64,000 bases of DNA from Bactericera cockerelli (lineage: Eukaryota > Arthropoda > Insecta > Hemiptera > Triozidae), in contig CM044964.1 of assembly GCA_024516035.1 (NCBI GenBank), positions 26,746,866 through 26,810,865 on the forward strand. The letters are read 5' to 3'. Below the pieces are notes generated by a model. The model had not been told where the DNA came from. It did not search any database and was given only the letters and a program-made list of their open reading frames with translations. Shown here one piece after another: positions 46,701 through 55,129 of this stretch (position 1 is the stretch's first letter; every line of letters begins with the position of its first letter). The position numbers and the translations under genes were made by a program.

Positions 46701-49700
46701 GAGTATAATATTCCGAACTACCCAGTATATTGACAACCATAATAATTATTATTATTCGCTGAGCCATACTTCATTATTTTTCCACCAGCCAGACAATTCA
46801 GTTACTTCATCACTGCTGGTGAATTTTTTGTTGAGTTGAGTTAGTAGTGTGTTCATGTTCATCTTTATTTAGTATAGATTCTATTGCGTGGATTGTTGTT
46901 GTATCTGTAACATCGGTTGGTTACAAACTACACACGCCTCATTCTCATTACCTACCTCATTCTCATTCACAGACACTACACTTCACTACTTCTACTTTAG
47001 TCAGTCTGTTGTGTTCAGTGTTCTGAAGGACAACTCTCGTGCGAATCTCGTGTTGAGTCAAATCAGTTTTTTTATTCACACCCTAGAAGAGGTCTATCTA
47101 TTTTATTTTATTTATTTATTTTTTTAATTTTCTTTATTTTATTTTAAGTACCTACTTCTTATAAGATTTTGTGTTATTTTTTTAAGTCGCAGTGAAAAGG
47201 ATTCATTATTGTTTACTTCTAAATGTAAGTATGTAGGTATATAATATCTAGCTATGTACTCGTAGATACGCAGGATTTGGGAATGATAAACAAATATTTG
47301 ATCATCATTGCGTTAAAGTGGCTGTATGGGCTTATTTTTGGCCCTCTGCCAATCTTCTAAAAAAAAGACCATCATTGCGAAATTTTGATTAACTTGTGTA
47401 AATTGTAATAATTATGTAGCCAATGTTTATATTTTTTAAGCACTTTAATTTTAAAGGTTTTTTTTAAAAATAATTGTTATACCTACCAACCTTCCTCGTA
47501 AGCATTATTTTTTTTTTACACAAACTTTCGAGGTTAAGCCCATTTTTGTTACAAAAAAACTAACAAAGTTAAATTTAAAATTAAAAAAAACGTGATGATA
47601 AGGTAATCTTTATAAGGTAATTAGATGATACTGTGTGATGCTTCCTGAAAATTCCTAAAGCTGGTTACTTTTTAAATCCCTTTTGGGCGTCCAAATTTTT
47701 AAAATAAGATTCCTGTAAGTTTGCCACGGATTCTGAATCTTACTCTAATTGATGATGACACCGGTGGCGGCGTCATCATCAATTTCTTTCATGAGACAAT
47801 TCTATTGCATTCCCGTGTATCTATATCTACAGGGGTGAAAAATTCAATAATTTTTCGATATGTTCACGCTCTAGCCAGAAACGCCAAAATATTCCCAAAG
47901 CTGACCGCCGACCATAATTATATAAAACTCGAAAATCCTGAAGAATTTTGTGATAACAATTGTATATTCGGAGGCAAGATAGAGCAGGGCTATCGCCCCA
48001 TGTTGGGTTTAGCACTTGTCGGGATGGAATTTTGATTTTGGGCAAGCCATGCCTCAACAGAGTCAAGATCTTGTTGTAATTGTATACAATCGTATTCATT
48101 ATTGATTTTGTGATAGATCTTGAAATCGTCTGCATACTATACAAATACATAGCCGGCAAATAAATAAAGAAATAAATAAATAAAACAAAATACTCACCTG
48201 GTATACCCTAAACAAATTCTAACAATTAACTACAGATACATACCTACTCACTATCTATTTATTAGTATTTTTCTATGAATTTTTTTCTTGTTAACATGTC
48301 AACAACTAAAATTTAAGTTCATTGCACGCCCGTTCCACTGTCTTATATCTTTTATTTTTCTTATACCTACTTACCCTCTACTCTGTCAATGTTTTTTTTC
48401 TATTGTATATGTATAATTGTATATATTTAATTATTATATTGACGATTGACTATGTCCACTTGTGGACCATAAGGTCTATAAACACTAATAAATAAAATAA
48501 ACATTATTAATTACTTCCCCGATACCATCTATCACTATCGCGAAAAACAGACTGCTTAACTTTGAGCCCTGAATCACGGAGGATCTAATTGAATTATAGA
48601 AAAGAATTGAAGATTTTTCATGGTTAAAAATTTAGAGTAGGTAGTTTCCGCGATATACCTCGCGTCAGTTTGAAGCTGATGACAATGTCCTTACCTGAAT
48701 ACAGATTTTCAAAACTGCCAGTTCCATTCAGCGGGTGGTCAAAGGTAGTAAGAGTCATGGACCAATTGGTACTGTTCCTATTCATGGTATCTTCATTCAC
48801 ACTGCTGTTGTAGTATTCATTAACATTATGAGAAGTTAGAGACCTGGTGAATCCGCTTTTACTACCACCGCCTGCTCTGTTACGCCTGACAAACGATTCA
48901 CGACTGTCGAAACTTTTAATACCTGCAAACACAAATTGTACCAAAGAATAATAATATTTTTTTTCTTTGAGTTATTATGTCACAATTTTAAGTGGGTAGC
49001 GCAGAATCATAGGACTTTACCACTTTAATATAATATCTTTAATAGGTACAATATCTTGTTTTTATTTTGCTATAATTCCGCCACTGGTCGCTGATGCTTA
49101 ACATCAAAGCAGTTACTCATTTTTCCTCACGAGGTATGTGGACCCCGAATATCTAAGTGCAGAGCAGAAAAATTGCTTCTTATTCTCTTTTTCTTCTCCT
49201 TCAGTGTCTAATGACACTGTAATGGTTGTTATGAAACTCTTTATAAACAGGAAACATGTACAAACAAGTAATAATAAAAATGAAAATACAATATACATAT
49301 TATAAACAAGAAAACAAATGATAAACAACATAGATAAAATATAATAATAATTAAGTTAAGTTAAGTTATCATACATGTGTTAATCACTTTCGCGATGTCA
49401 CATCTACTTAAACTCGCTTTACTAAATCTTTGCTGAAACCGTGACTTGAACCGCCGACCTCCAGGTTACAAGTCCGCCGCCTAATCGATCAAGCTACTGA
49501 GGTCGGTTAGATATTTTTTTTTAAAGATAAAATATAATAATAATAATATCGCCTTATTTATACCTAATAGTCCCGATTAGGACTATCAAGTCCCATTATT
49601 CCATCAGTAAGCCCAAGACGTATTATTATAACTTGTCTTGTCCCGGCGGGGTTTCGAATCTGCACCCTCTGGAATCTCTGTATTCACACAGTGCGGCCTT

Positions 49701-52700
49701 TACCATACATATGTCCTAAATAAAGGACGGGGTTATTACCTATGGCAATCTCTTCCACCCAACCCGTTTGGGTTTGGGTTTGTTTGCGATGAAACTTCTA
49801 ATATCCCGATAGCTCCCGAGTTGGTACCGTTAGCTCAGTGGTTAAGGCGTCGGCCTGGTAATCCTGGGGAACCGACGTCAGTAGCTTGATGGATAATGCA
49901 TCGGACTTATAATTTGGAGGTCGGTGGTTCAAGCCCCAAGTTAAGCATAGATTTAGTTATGTGAGTTTGATTAGTTGTGATATCACGATTAAGATCAACA
50001 CAAACTTATGACAATTTCTTTTTATGATCAACACAAACCTATGACAATCTCTTTTTATTATATTATTAGTGGACTGGGGGACTATAAACACTTAAACTGG
50101 GAGTAGACCAGCAGTCTGGCTGGGGGACTATAAACATGGAGTAGACCAGCATTGGCTTGGTTCTGGGGGCCCTTGTCAATTATTAGCCTCCTTGTAAAGA
50201 CAGTGGTAGAAGTGCTGAGTCATTCCTCCACTGTCTGGCTACCATCGTTCACCCTATGATGATATTATTAGTATGGTGAAAGCATTTAATGGAGGGCTTT
50301 TCAAATTCAAAAGGGTCACGTTTAGTTTCTCATTTTAAAATGGCCATTGTGATATGTGCAAAGGAAAGTTCAGACTGTTAAACACGGCCTTGAGAAGCTG
50401 AAGGTTGGCTTTTGTTTGTCCTAAAAAAAATATCCTAAAAATTATCTAGGTCATAATATGAACCGAATTTGGGTGATTAGCACCAATTACAGGTCAAGTT
50501 TGGTGATTAGCACCCAAATATAGGTCAAGTTTGGAGGGCCAATTGTGGGCCAGACGAATTGACCGGCTGTGTCCGAGGTCAGCATCATATCGCGCAAACT
50601 TCTACTAATTATACTGATAAGAAATTATGATAAGAATTCGCAAATTTAGCGATAGCATTCTTTTCAATGTTGCATCGTGAATTTTGTTTCCCCGACGGCG
50701 TGGAAAAACTTTCTTAAACACACGGTTTTATTTTTATTTTTTAAATCAAGAGCAAATTTAATGTAGGTACAATAGTTATAAGTTATCATACCTGTGTTAA
50801 TCACTTTCGCGGTGTCACATCTTCTCAAACTCGCTTTACTAAATCTTTGCTGACACCGGGACTTGAACCCCCGACCTCCAGGTTACAAGTCCGACGCCTT
50901 ATCGATCAAGCTATACTGTGAGGTCGGTACAATAATATTATTATATTGAGAGATGCGGATAAGAATGTTAAAATTAAACCTGATCAGAACACTGGCCTCG
51001 TTTCGCAGATTTTCAAATGATTCAATTATTTTTTTCTGTAACTATTGACTTTTTCGGAAAAAAAAGTGAGTGGTTATAAGTTTCGCCACACTTTTTCGTC
51101 TGGTGACCACCTAATAATAAGACTGTGAGGGTTAGGTGGTAGAAAATGCTTTCAGCATGAACCTCGCCTGGTTTAGTTACCTTCCACTAAAGAGTACTAC
51201 CTATTATTATTATTCTCCACATTGTGTATTATGTACTTATTCAACGCGCAAAGTGCGATTTTTCCGCTACTGATAATAGAGATAACACTGATAAGAAATA
51301 GGAGAATACCTACAATACATTGAATACGTAATTCCTATACAATAATATAGTACTAAACTGCTATTATAGATTCATCATTGTGGAATTATCTTGAAATGTT
51401 CTGCGTTTGAATCAGTGGCGTAGCCAGGGGGGGGGGAGGGGGGTTTAGGGACAAACCCCCCCCCCCCCCAAAATTTTCAAGAAACCCCAGCAAAGATGGA
51501 ATATAATTATGTTAGGAGTGATTTCTGAACCCCCCCCCCCCCCCCGAAATGTAGGTCTAGCTACGCCACTGCTTTGAATGTACTTAATTACAATTAATAT
51601 ATTAAAACGTTCGTTTTGAGGAAAACGCCTATATATTACCTAAATGACTAGCCGTCTTTCCGCATTCCGCTACGGTAGGAGAGTTTAAACTATCAAAGGT
51701 GCGTTTTATCAATCACATTAAACGAAGTTCTAAATCACAAATCAGAGTTCATTGTTAATATTGTGTGTTCAGTTCCTGTTTTATAATTTATATAATCTGT
51801 TCCCTCCGCACATGTGAGACTGGCATTTCCGACCCTACTCACGCTGGGTGAGGTTAATGTGCGTAACTGGTACGATTCCCTAAAACCCCCGCCCTAATCC
51901 AGGATTTTAAATCAAATAAAATTGTTGGCGTTAAGAAGGGTATCCAGCCGTAAAAAATGTGCCAAAACCAACCAACCTGAACCATGAGGTTGAACAACGT
52001 CGACCCTGATTGAGCGGGATAAGACAGAGTAAAAGAAGAGGTAATCCGTCTCTTGGAGTCGAATTTTGGATTAGATTTGGGCCCCCGAATTATGAAACAG
52101 GATTTGTTAATCTTAGTGGACACTATCCCTTATTTTTCACCTTGAAAACAACTGTAGAGGTCATATCTAGCTGCGTATTAACTCTGTGGCGTAACGGAGC
52201 TGTGGCCAGCCTCCGTGACGGAAAATCTCATTTTAGAATACCTATCGGTCAGCTGATAAAATCTAAGGGCGGAATTAATAGACAACATCAATAACTTAAG
52301 TCGTTTGTAATCTTACACAGTACGCAATCCGTGACTTAGTGCCACAGAGGTATTACAAAAACGTCTATTAATTAAGCCCTAAATCTAATCCTGTTTCATA
52401 ATTCGGCCCTACTAGTAGATAGTAGATAATACCTTGACTATCACGAGAAATTTTCACATCACAATTCTCACCACGTTGACTTCCTCGTCCATTCGTTGCG
52501 CAACCGTTAACACCTTGACTCCCTCGTCCATTTTCCGCACAATCGCTAACACGTTCACTCCCACACCGGTTCGCCGCAGCTTTATTCTGTCTGCGGCGGG
52601 GTCCCCGCTCCTCCTGAACAAAGAGTGGGTTCATGCGGACCTGGAAACACTTCCGCAGGCGGCAGTGCGGGCACCAGTTGCGGCGAGTCTTGTCCACGCC

Positions 52701-55129
52701 GCAGTGTCCTGATCCTGCGGACGATAGACAAATGGATCATCTGATTAAATATTTCTGCGGATGATAGAGAAATGGATCATCTGATTAAATATTTCTGCGG
52801 ATGATAGAAAAATGGATCATCTGATTAAATATTTAATCTCAAATTAGGACGCAGTTTTACATAGGTTATTTATCCGAAATTTTGGACAAAAAAGTCAAAT
52901 AATAGGTTCACGTAGTAAACACTGGAGGCCAAATGGGAGCCGTTTTGTTGAAAATTGAAAACGATTTTTCTATTTTTATTGAAACAAAGCAAGGCTCTAG
53001 AAATTTTGTAGAGTCGTTAAGGAAATATATTTGAGTTCAGTAGTGAAATTTGGTGATCGTGTAAGCTAAGGGGGCCGTGATAAAAAATCGAAAAAGGGCC
53101 AAAAATAAAGGACCGGTTGATAATTTTCAATTAAAACCTATCAAGTGGGGTATTGAATAAAAGGCTGCGATGTCATGCTTGATTGAACATTTATAACGCG
53201 ATAGTTGATTCTGTGTGAGGTTTACAGTTCACAGAACTATTAGTAGGTAATAAAAAGTAAACTCAACTTGTCTGTCCCGGTAGCTCGGTGGTAAAGGCGG
53301 CACTCTGCGAATCCACAGGTTCCAGAGGTCATGGGTTCAAAACCCAGCTGGGACATAACAAGTTATCCTCCCATTTGGGATTTTTACCACACAATTGTAT
53401 GTCTTGAGCTTACTGCTGGAATAATGGGACTTTAAGGGTGGAATTAATAGACGTTTTTGTAATACCTCTGTGGCGCTAAGTCACCGAATGCGTACTGTGT
53501 AAGATAGGGAAAACCAACACTTACCAACGACTTAAGTTATTGATGTTGTCTATTAATTCCGCCCTAATAGTCCTTATCGGGCGGTATAAATAAGGCGATA
53601 TTATTATAACTTCCCGAGGGTACACTTACCTATACAAGGGTACACTTACCTATATACAAGTGCACACTTACCTATACAAGTGCACACTTACCTATACAAG
53701 TGTACACTTACCTATACAAGTGCACACTTACCTATACAAGTGTACACGATGTTCTTCCGAACACTCCTCTTGAAGAAGCAAGAGCAGCCATCACAGCAGT
53801 GGACGCCGTAGTGCTTGCCATAGGACTTGTCACCACAGACCTCACACTGGATGGGTATGGGTAGAGAACGTCCTGCAAAATTTAGAGGGTAAAACCCCGT
53901 CGTGATATGACCATGCGTTTGAAAGCGACGGTAAAACAACAACAACAAAAATCACAATAAGAATCTCGGAATTATAGGCAAAAATAAGGTATTAGGATCA
54001 GGCGCGGCCGGTGCTAAGGAGCTGCGGAACTGCAGCACCCCCAGACCCAAAAGAAAAAGCTGATTTTATCAAGTCCTAGCTCATACACAATGAAAATTAT
54101 CACACACTTCTAGATTAATTAATCCATAATTATTACGATTGGCATGGTAAACAAACTCAAACGCTTTAGATACTAAGAGATAGACTCTATAAATGCCATT
54201 TTAGTCTGGTTTATGTGGCAGCACCCCCGAATATTTTTCTCACCGGCCGCGCTTGATTAGGATATTAAGAGATATGGAAAAAGTCCTAATTTTTGCGCTT
54301 CCCACTATAAATTGTGATATAATAACACAAAGAAACACATTATTATAATAAGAATCTCAAACATCTTCAATAATTATTTGTGTCTAGACTAGCACAAAAA
54401 ACTAGCCGGCAAATCTTGAAACGGCACTTTATCATTTTACCGATTCCTCTAAAAATTATTTGTTCAGTGAGAGGGATAGGTAAGCCGACAAATTGCTGCC
54501 AAGATTTGCCGTCTAGTTTTGACTATATGCTTTGCCCTAATTAGATTTAGGGCGGAATTAATAGACGTTTTTGTAATACCTCTGTGGCGCTAAGTCACGG
54601 ATTGCGTACTGTGTAAGATAGGGAAAATCGACACTTACCAACGACTTAAGTTATTGATGTTGTCTATTAATTCCGCCCTTAGGGTCGTATGCAGAGTCCT
54701 CACTGTAGGGATGCCTGGGTCATTTGCCCCTTCAGCTGATTTTGTTATTCAGAGACGTTTCTTGAAAGCGTCTGTGCGCATGTGCATTCAGATGTTTCTT
54801 TAATAAATAATTGTCAAAGTCGAAGTATTCCTTATAGCAAGCTCGGGACCACCCTATAGTGAACCCTATAGAGATCACAAAATCGTCTCTGCATACTAGC
54901 CTTAATATTTTTATTATTAGATACAAAAAACCTGCCTCGGTAGCTTGATTGATTAGGCGGCGGACTTGTAATCTGGAGGTCGGTAATTCGAGTCCCAAGT
55001 TCGGTAAAAAATTAGCTACATGTGCTCAAGTAGTTGTGCCATCACAAGATTGATTAACACAAATATGATACCTTTACCTATTAGATCAAAAAAAGAAAAA
55101 CACAAACAGACACATATTTACTTACCCAT
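37564..55129 (-). CDS. Hr83: Hr83-like nuclear receptor (NR2E group), 7 exons
   Basis: Ligand-type transcription factor; insect Hr83 belongs to the NR2E group with tailless and dissatisfaction. Coding exons (minus): 55129-55126, 53872-53732, 52714-52433, 48922-48695, 40286-40094, 38854-38733, 37733-37564. All six junction phases agree and give 379 residues. Zinc finger 1: C11, C14, C28, C31, with P-box region CDGCSCFFK (Cys where most NR2E members have Gly); finger 2: C47, C53, C63, C66, then RLRKCF and [19 protein letters not shown] and RRNWCPHCR point to Hr83 rather than tailless. The hinge is long and Asn/Ser/Gly-rich. The ligand-binding domain has [30 protein letters not shown] and ends [18 protein letters not shown], a plausible helix 11-12. 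Exon 1 (ATGG) is inferred from phase and donor only. A BEL/Pao element sits in intron 4. Confidence 0.85.
38006..38145 (+). mobile_element. tRNA-derived SINE, family P
   Basis: GTAGTCAAGTGGTTAGGGCG (A-box) and GGTTCGAATCCCACCC (B-box), then TCATTAATTTGAGTTTGTGA. A longer copy lies at 56568-56790. Confidence 0.8.
38150..38732 (-). repeat. 30-bp array of duplicated splice donors at Hr83 exon 6
   Basis: About 20 tandem units, consensus on the gene strand ATCATACATCAGATGTTAG|GTAAGTTATTT. The exon itself ends ATCATTCAGCAGATGTTAG|GTAAGTT, so each unit repeats about 19 exon bases plus the donor. The unit is 30 bp, so the frame is kept; the unspliced reading stays open for one full unit (ten residues, [10 protein letters not shown]) and then stops. 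Units nearest 38.15-38.33 kb are almost identical; the middle is degenerate. Confidence 0.93.
38733..38854 (-). CDS. Hr83: Hr83 exon 6 (LBD helices 7-8)
   Basis: Acceptor CATTCCTTCCAG|CTGCTT, donor GATGTTAG|GTAAGTT. Encodes [22 protein letters not shown]1-like LINE hairpin lies in the intron immediately upstream, and the donor starts a long array. Confidence 0.88.
38919..38990. repeat. Hairpin upstream of Hr83 exon 6
   Basis: CCGAGTATTTCATAGAACCG / CGGTTCTATGAAATACTTGG, with GGTACTTCAGTAATCGATT repeated directly after it. A stem of about 28 bp, 65 bp from the acceptor. Confidence 0.75.
39104..39373 (+). mobile_element. SINE family F in Hr83 intron 5
   Basis: CGATTAGCTCAGTAGTTAAG, CCGGGTTCGATCGCGCG, CATCAGAGGGGAGGCATACT, AAAGGCTGTGAAACACTCAT. 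Confidence 0.82.
39405..39885 (-). mobile_element. SINE family E interrupted by SINE family B
   Basis: SINE-E halves at 39405-39610 (TGCCCTTCCTAACGCCAACG to TAGGGCCGGAAAT) and 39814-39885 (GAAATGCTAGTCTCAAG) flank a complete minus-strand SINE-B (39611-39813). GAAAT on both sides is the apparent duplication. So B was active after E inserted. Confidence 0.85.
39888..40080 (+). mobile_element. CR1-like LINE 3' UTR
   Basis: GTTGGGTGGAAGAGATTGCCACAGGCAATAACCCC then T-rich tail and AATAAAGC, (AAT)n end. Confidence 0.65.
40094..40286 (-). CDS. Hr83: Hr83 exon 5 (LBD helices 3-5)
   Basis: Acceptor TTTTCCTCAG|ACCTAT, donor CTACAG|GTGAGA. Encodes [16 protein letters not shown] and [15 protein letters not shown], the ligand-binding-domain signature region. 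Confidence 0.9.
40381..40864 (-). repeat. 3' LTR
   Basis: Bounded by TG...CA (plus-strand view TGAATTAATG to GCGTGAACA). Same length and, by eye, same sequence as the other LTR. Confidence 0.95.
41243..43285 (-). CDS. BEL/Pao Pol with large in-frame deletion
   Basis: The frame is open from about 43370. Aspartic protease region ([17 protein letters not shown] catalytic triad), then the start of reverse transcriptase ([24 protein letters not shown]). The text passes directly from ...[14 protein letters not shown] to integrase core sequence ([34 protein letters not shown]) and the family's C-terminal domain. The catalytic Y-x-D-D block of reverse transcriptase, RNase H and the integrase zinc domain are missing, yet the frame is intact. 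The protein cannot copy the element by itself. Confidence 0.9.
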   Translation of the reverse strand: MSTVQVRIPDRHGVYHSFRFILDSGSQSNLILESARKKLGLPLNKDATKTIKGLGMGSNPVHGQVNFAFASRLDNRVKYSIHALVVDKIVDRLPSQPVDMSNLHYLEQLPLADDFMKPDVVSGILGAQIFPSLILGHRVTSPSNSVVALNTVLGYVVMGQVPVNSIDIEDSTSNSFCAFQEPHVDSLIKRFWEIENVSAPVMLNSDDRKCEELYTSSVYRNDNGSYTVSLPFKSSPDELGDSYHLARNRFFSQERKLESHAELRSAYNDVIKEHLDEGYLCVAPDQSDRSGFFIPHHMVARPDKASSKFRCVYDASMQSSSTKSLNDLLYAGPKLYTDLFVVLLNFRLFPIVMIADIRKMFLQIKLNPDDWKYQKILWRFHPHDELLTYMMTTVTFGLTCSPFLALRTVRQLAEDEAHNFPSDLSTPTFLDAFKRFLARRGPCQSVLSDHGTNFVGAKNALDELYTLLNSREYKVRFSEELSVRRITWQFTPPTGAHFNGISEANVKAVKSHLYRCVGTQILSLEELCTISAQIEALLNSRPLCVLSSDPSEPSVLTPAHFLTQIPLESLPASDVVDENPNRLTRYKLLDQIIQTFWKRWNSEYLHDLQSREKWNTSSSPLSPGQIVLIKQDNVPPLHWSLAKVVETYPGKDGVARVALVKTQKGELKRPVNKLCPLPSQ
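43360..44727 (-). CDS. BEL/Pao Gag-like protein
   Basis: 455 residues starting ATG at 44727. Contains the DUF1759-type region ([30 protein letters not shown]) and a C-terminal set of Cys/His knuckles ([40 protein letters not shown]). Ends just past a run of seven C, where the pol frame takes over one base back. Confidence 0.9.
   Translation of the reverse strand: MAEGKLTVLIAKRDSLFKVLQEANDFAQSMTQANENTLKGLRRKINMLDSVYTSFCQVVDDINMLQIEIKPDSKPNYQMLESFTTIYGYVKDKFDEVNGKLKKSDISQANISTVNASSEVKVKLPALELPSFNGESFADWVIFYESFKSMIHVRTDLSNAQKVQYLISRLSGRALSSCAGIPATPENYNIIFDNLVKKYNDKRCLSSSYLDSIINFKPLKIESGNSLSMFTDKFCATVLALKALKIENLDDYIFVHLACTKLCPETVKTFEMSLKKDELPTFDKLLSFLQEHAKILNRVSPSTSSSSSSSINNSSGGLGTSGVKSGFPLVKAKGPHTFVVNSTSSASCEICHNDHPIFKCSKFLKLSPQDRFCKIKQYSLCVNCLSGAHKVNECKNNSTCFNCKIKHNTLLCFKDHKSDCTKSGPRELKAKASANSRNSQHLGNVENHNSPPLPR
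45049..45532 (-). repeat. 5' LTR
   Basis: As the 3' LTR. Position relative to gag makes it the promoter-bearing copy. Confidence 0.95.
45575..45830 (+). mobile_element. SINE family E
   Basis: GCCTCCGTGGCGTAAAGGTTG, GAGTTCGATCCCCGG, GGCTGGGTGAGGTTAATGTG. Its 3' end is replaced by a minus-strand SINE-B piece. Confidence 0.8.
45831..45945 (-). mobile_element. SINE family B fragment
   Basis: GTAAAAATCCCATATTAGAT to AAGCTACCGGGACAGA; minus strand, lacks the 3' third. Followed by a 40-bp SINE-A scrap (45964-46004). Confidence 0.75.
46005..47819. other. Hr83 intron 4, unique AT-rich DNA
   Basis: No exon, repeat family or RNA gene I can support. T-runs and short open frames only. Confidence 0.4.
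47820..48160 (-). mobile_element. LINE reverse transcriptase fragment
   Basis: Minus strand around 48130-48010 reads [17 protein letters not shown] then [15 protein letters not shown], the Y-A-D-D active-site block of non-LTR reverse transcriptase. Interrupted by stops and frame changes, so dead. Confidence 0.65.
48161..48694. other. Hr83 intron 4, near exon 4
   Basis: Low-complexity ATAA runs and a possible LINE 3' tail (CACTTGTGGACCATAAGG ... AATAAATAAAATAAAC). No gene. Confidence 0.4.
48695..48922 (-). CDS. Hr83: Hr83 exon 4 (hinge)
   Basis: Acceptor GTGTTTGCAG|GTATTA, donor TATTCAG|GTAAGG, phases 1/1. 76 codons rich in Ser, Asn and Thr with no domain; accepted because splice sites, phase and position between the two domains all fit. 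Confidence 0.75.
48966..49175 (-). mobile_element. SINE family A, partial
   Basis: TTATTATGTCACAATTTTAAG, GCCACTGGTCGCTG, CACGAGGTATGTGGACCCCG; the tRNA-like head is missing. Confidence 0.75.
49352..49508 (-). mobile_element. SINE family D
   Basis: TTAAGTTATCATACATGTG to GATCAAGCTACTGAGGTCGGT, minus strand. Confidence 0.8.
49541..49705 (-). mobile_element. SINE family B
   Basis: ATATCGCCTTATTTATACC to GTGCGGCCTTTACCA, with a deletion in the middle. A CR1-like LINE hairpin piece follows (49717-49772). Confidence 0.75.
49820..50035 (+). mobile_element. tRNA-like fragment joined to SINE family D
   Basis: 49825-49869 reads GTACCGTTAGCTCAGTGGTT and GCCTGGTAATCCTGGGG, a tRNA-like 5' half without its B-box; SINE-D begins at 49871 (ACCGACGTCAGTAGCTTG, GGTTCAAGCCCC). 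Confidence 0.7.
50075..50268 (+). mobile_element. Repeat family G, copy 2
   Basis: Only two 38-bp VNTR units, then GCATTGGCTTGGTTCTGGGG and CCACTGTCTGGCTACCATCG. Confidence 0.8.
50269..50769. other. Hr83 intron 3
   Basis: Non-coding; a short direct repeat TTTGGTGATTAGCACC ... ATAGGTCAAGTTTGG at 50468-50540. Confidence 0.4.
50770..50928 (-). mobile_element. SINE family D
   Basis: Minus strand: TAAGTTATCATACCTGTG, ACCGGGACTTGAACCCCCG, ATCAAGCTATACTGTGAGG. Confidence 0.8.
51098..51215 (+). mobile_element. SINE family P, 3' part
   Basis: TGGTGACCACCTAATAATAAG, GTTAGGTGGTAGAAAATGC, AACCTCGCCTGG. Confidence 0.7.
51413..51571. mobile_element. hAT-like MITE J, copy 2
   Basis: CAGTGGCGTAGCCAGG and CTAGCTACGCCACTG ends, G/C homopolymer interior, flanked by GTTTGAAT and CTTTGAAT (7 of 8). 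Confidence 0.85.
51788..52042 (+). mobile_element. SINE family E, 5'-truncated
   Basis: CTGTTCCCTCCGCACATGTG, CGCTGGGTGAGGTTAATGTG, ATCCAGCCGTAAAAAATGTG, GAGACAGAG-type tail (AAGACAGAGTAAAAGAAG). Confidence 0.8.
52078..52410. mobile_element. MITE L copy 2 with MITE H nested
   Basis: CCGAATTATGAAACAGGATT ... TAATCCTGTTTCATAATTCGG ends. MITE H (52267-52379, TAA duplication both sides) is inserted in it. Confidence 0.78.
52433..52714 (-). CDS. Hr83: Hr83 exon 3 (zinc finger 2, hinge)
   Basis: Acceptor CGTCCGCAG|GATCAG; donor CAAG|GTATTA. Encodes [26 protein letters not shown] and a hinge with three degenerate NGRGSQ(R/G) repeats. The donor is followed within 25 bp by MITE L. Confidence 0.88.
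52715..52840 (-). repeat. Triplicated splice acceptor at Hr83 exon 3
   Basis: Three tandem units of about 42 bp on the gene strand: AAATATTTAATCAGATGATCC then ATTTCTCTATCATCCGCAG. Each ends in a usable CCGCAG acceptor; the last abuts exon 3. No exon bases are included. Confidence 0.92.
52841..53271. other. Hr83 intron 2
   Basis: Unique non-coding sequence; nothing recognised. Confidence 0.4.
53272..53607 (+). mobile_element. SINE family B with MITE H inserted
   Basis: SINE halves 53272-53435 and 53565-53607 are joined by MITE H 53436-53564. The target TAA of the SINE (GGACTTTAATAGTCC) is duplicated, which fixes MITE H as an insertion with a 3-bp duplication. Confidence 0.93.
53615..53731 (-). 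repeat. 20-bp array of duplicated donors at Hr83 exon 2
   Basis: Six tandem units GTAAGTGTGCACTTGTATAG on the gene strand. Each recreates the exon end CACTTGTATAG|GTAAGTG. Unit length 20 is not a multiple of three; use of the next donor meets TAG in frame. Confidence 0.92.
53732..53872 (-). CDS. Hr83: Hr83 exon 2 (zinc finger 1)
   Basis: Acceptor AATTTTGCAG|GACGTT; donor TTGTATAG|GTAAGTG. Encodes [18 protein letters not shown] to VRKNIVYTC. The donor is the first of a tandem series. Confidence 0.92.
   Translation of the reverse strand, partial: DVLYPYPSSVRSVVTSPMASTTASTAVMAALASSRGVFGRTSCTLV
53999..54255. mobile_element. hAT-like MITE M, intact
   Basis: CAGGCGCGGCCGGTG ... CACCGGCCGCGCTTG, 257 bp, flanked by a perfect 8-bp duplication ATTAGGAT. 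Confidence 0.92.
54550..54678. mobile_element. MITE H, copy 5
   Basis: GGGCGGAATTAATAGAC / GTCTATTAATTCCGCCC with TTA on both sides. Confidence 0.88.
54687..54896. mobile_element. MITE K, single copy
   Basis: GTATGCAGAG ... CTCTGCATAC, 210 bp, lies 8 bp from MITE H. Confidence 0.85.
54933..55075 (+). mobile_element. SINE family D
   Basis: TGCCTCGGTAGCTTGATTGA, GGAGGTCGGTAATTCGAGTCC, GATTAACACAAATATGATAC. Confidence 0.8.
55126..55129 (-). CDS. Hr83: Hr83 exon 1, four coding bases (inferred)
   Basis: On the minus strand GACTGTTATGG|GTAAGTA supplies an ATG plus one base and a strong donor, exactly the phase exon 2 needs; the protein would start MGRSLPIP. Chosen because no longer open first exon is visible between here and exon 2. 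Needs cDNA. Confidence 0.5.

Noticed and set aside
47721..48035. 104-codon plus frame
   Set aside because: Overlaps the antisense of a decayed LINE reverse transcriptase; no domain.
52368..52432. Extension of Hr83 exon 3 past 52433
   Set aside because: The continuing frame runs into MITE L ends (GGGCCGAATTATG), so the GTATTA donor is the better exon end.
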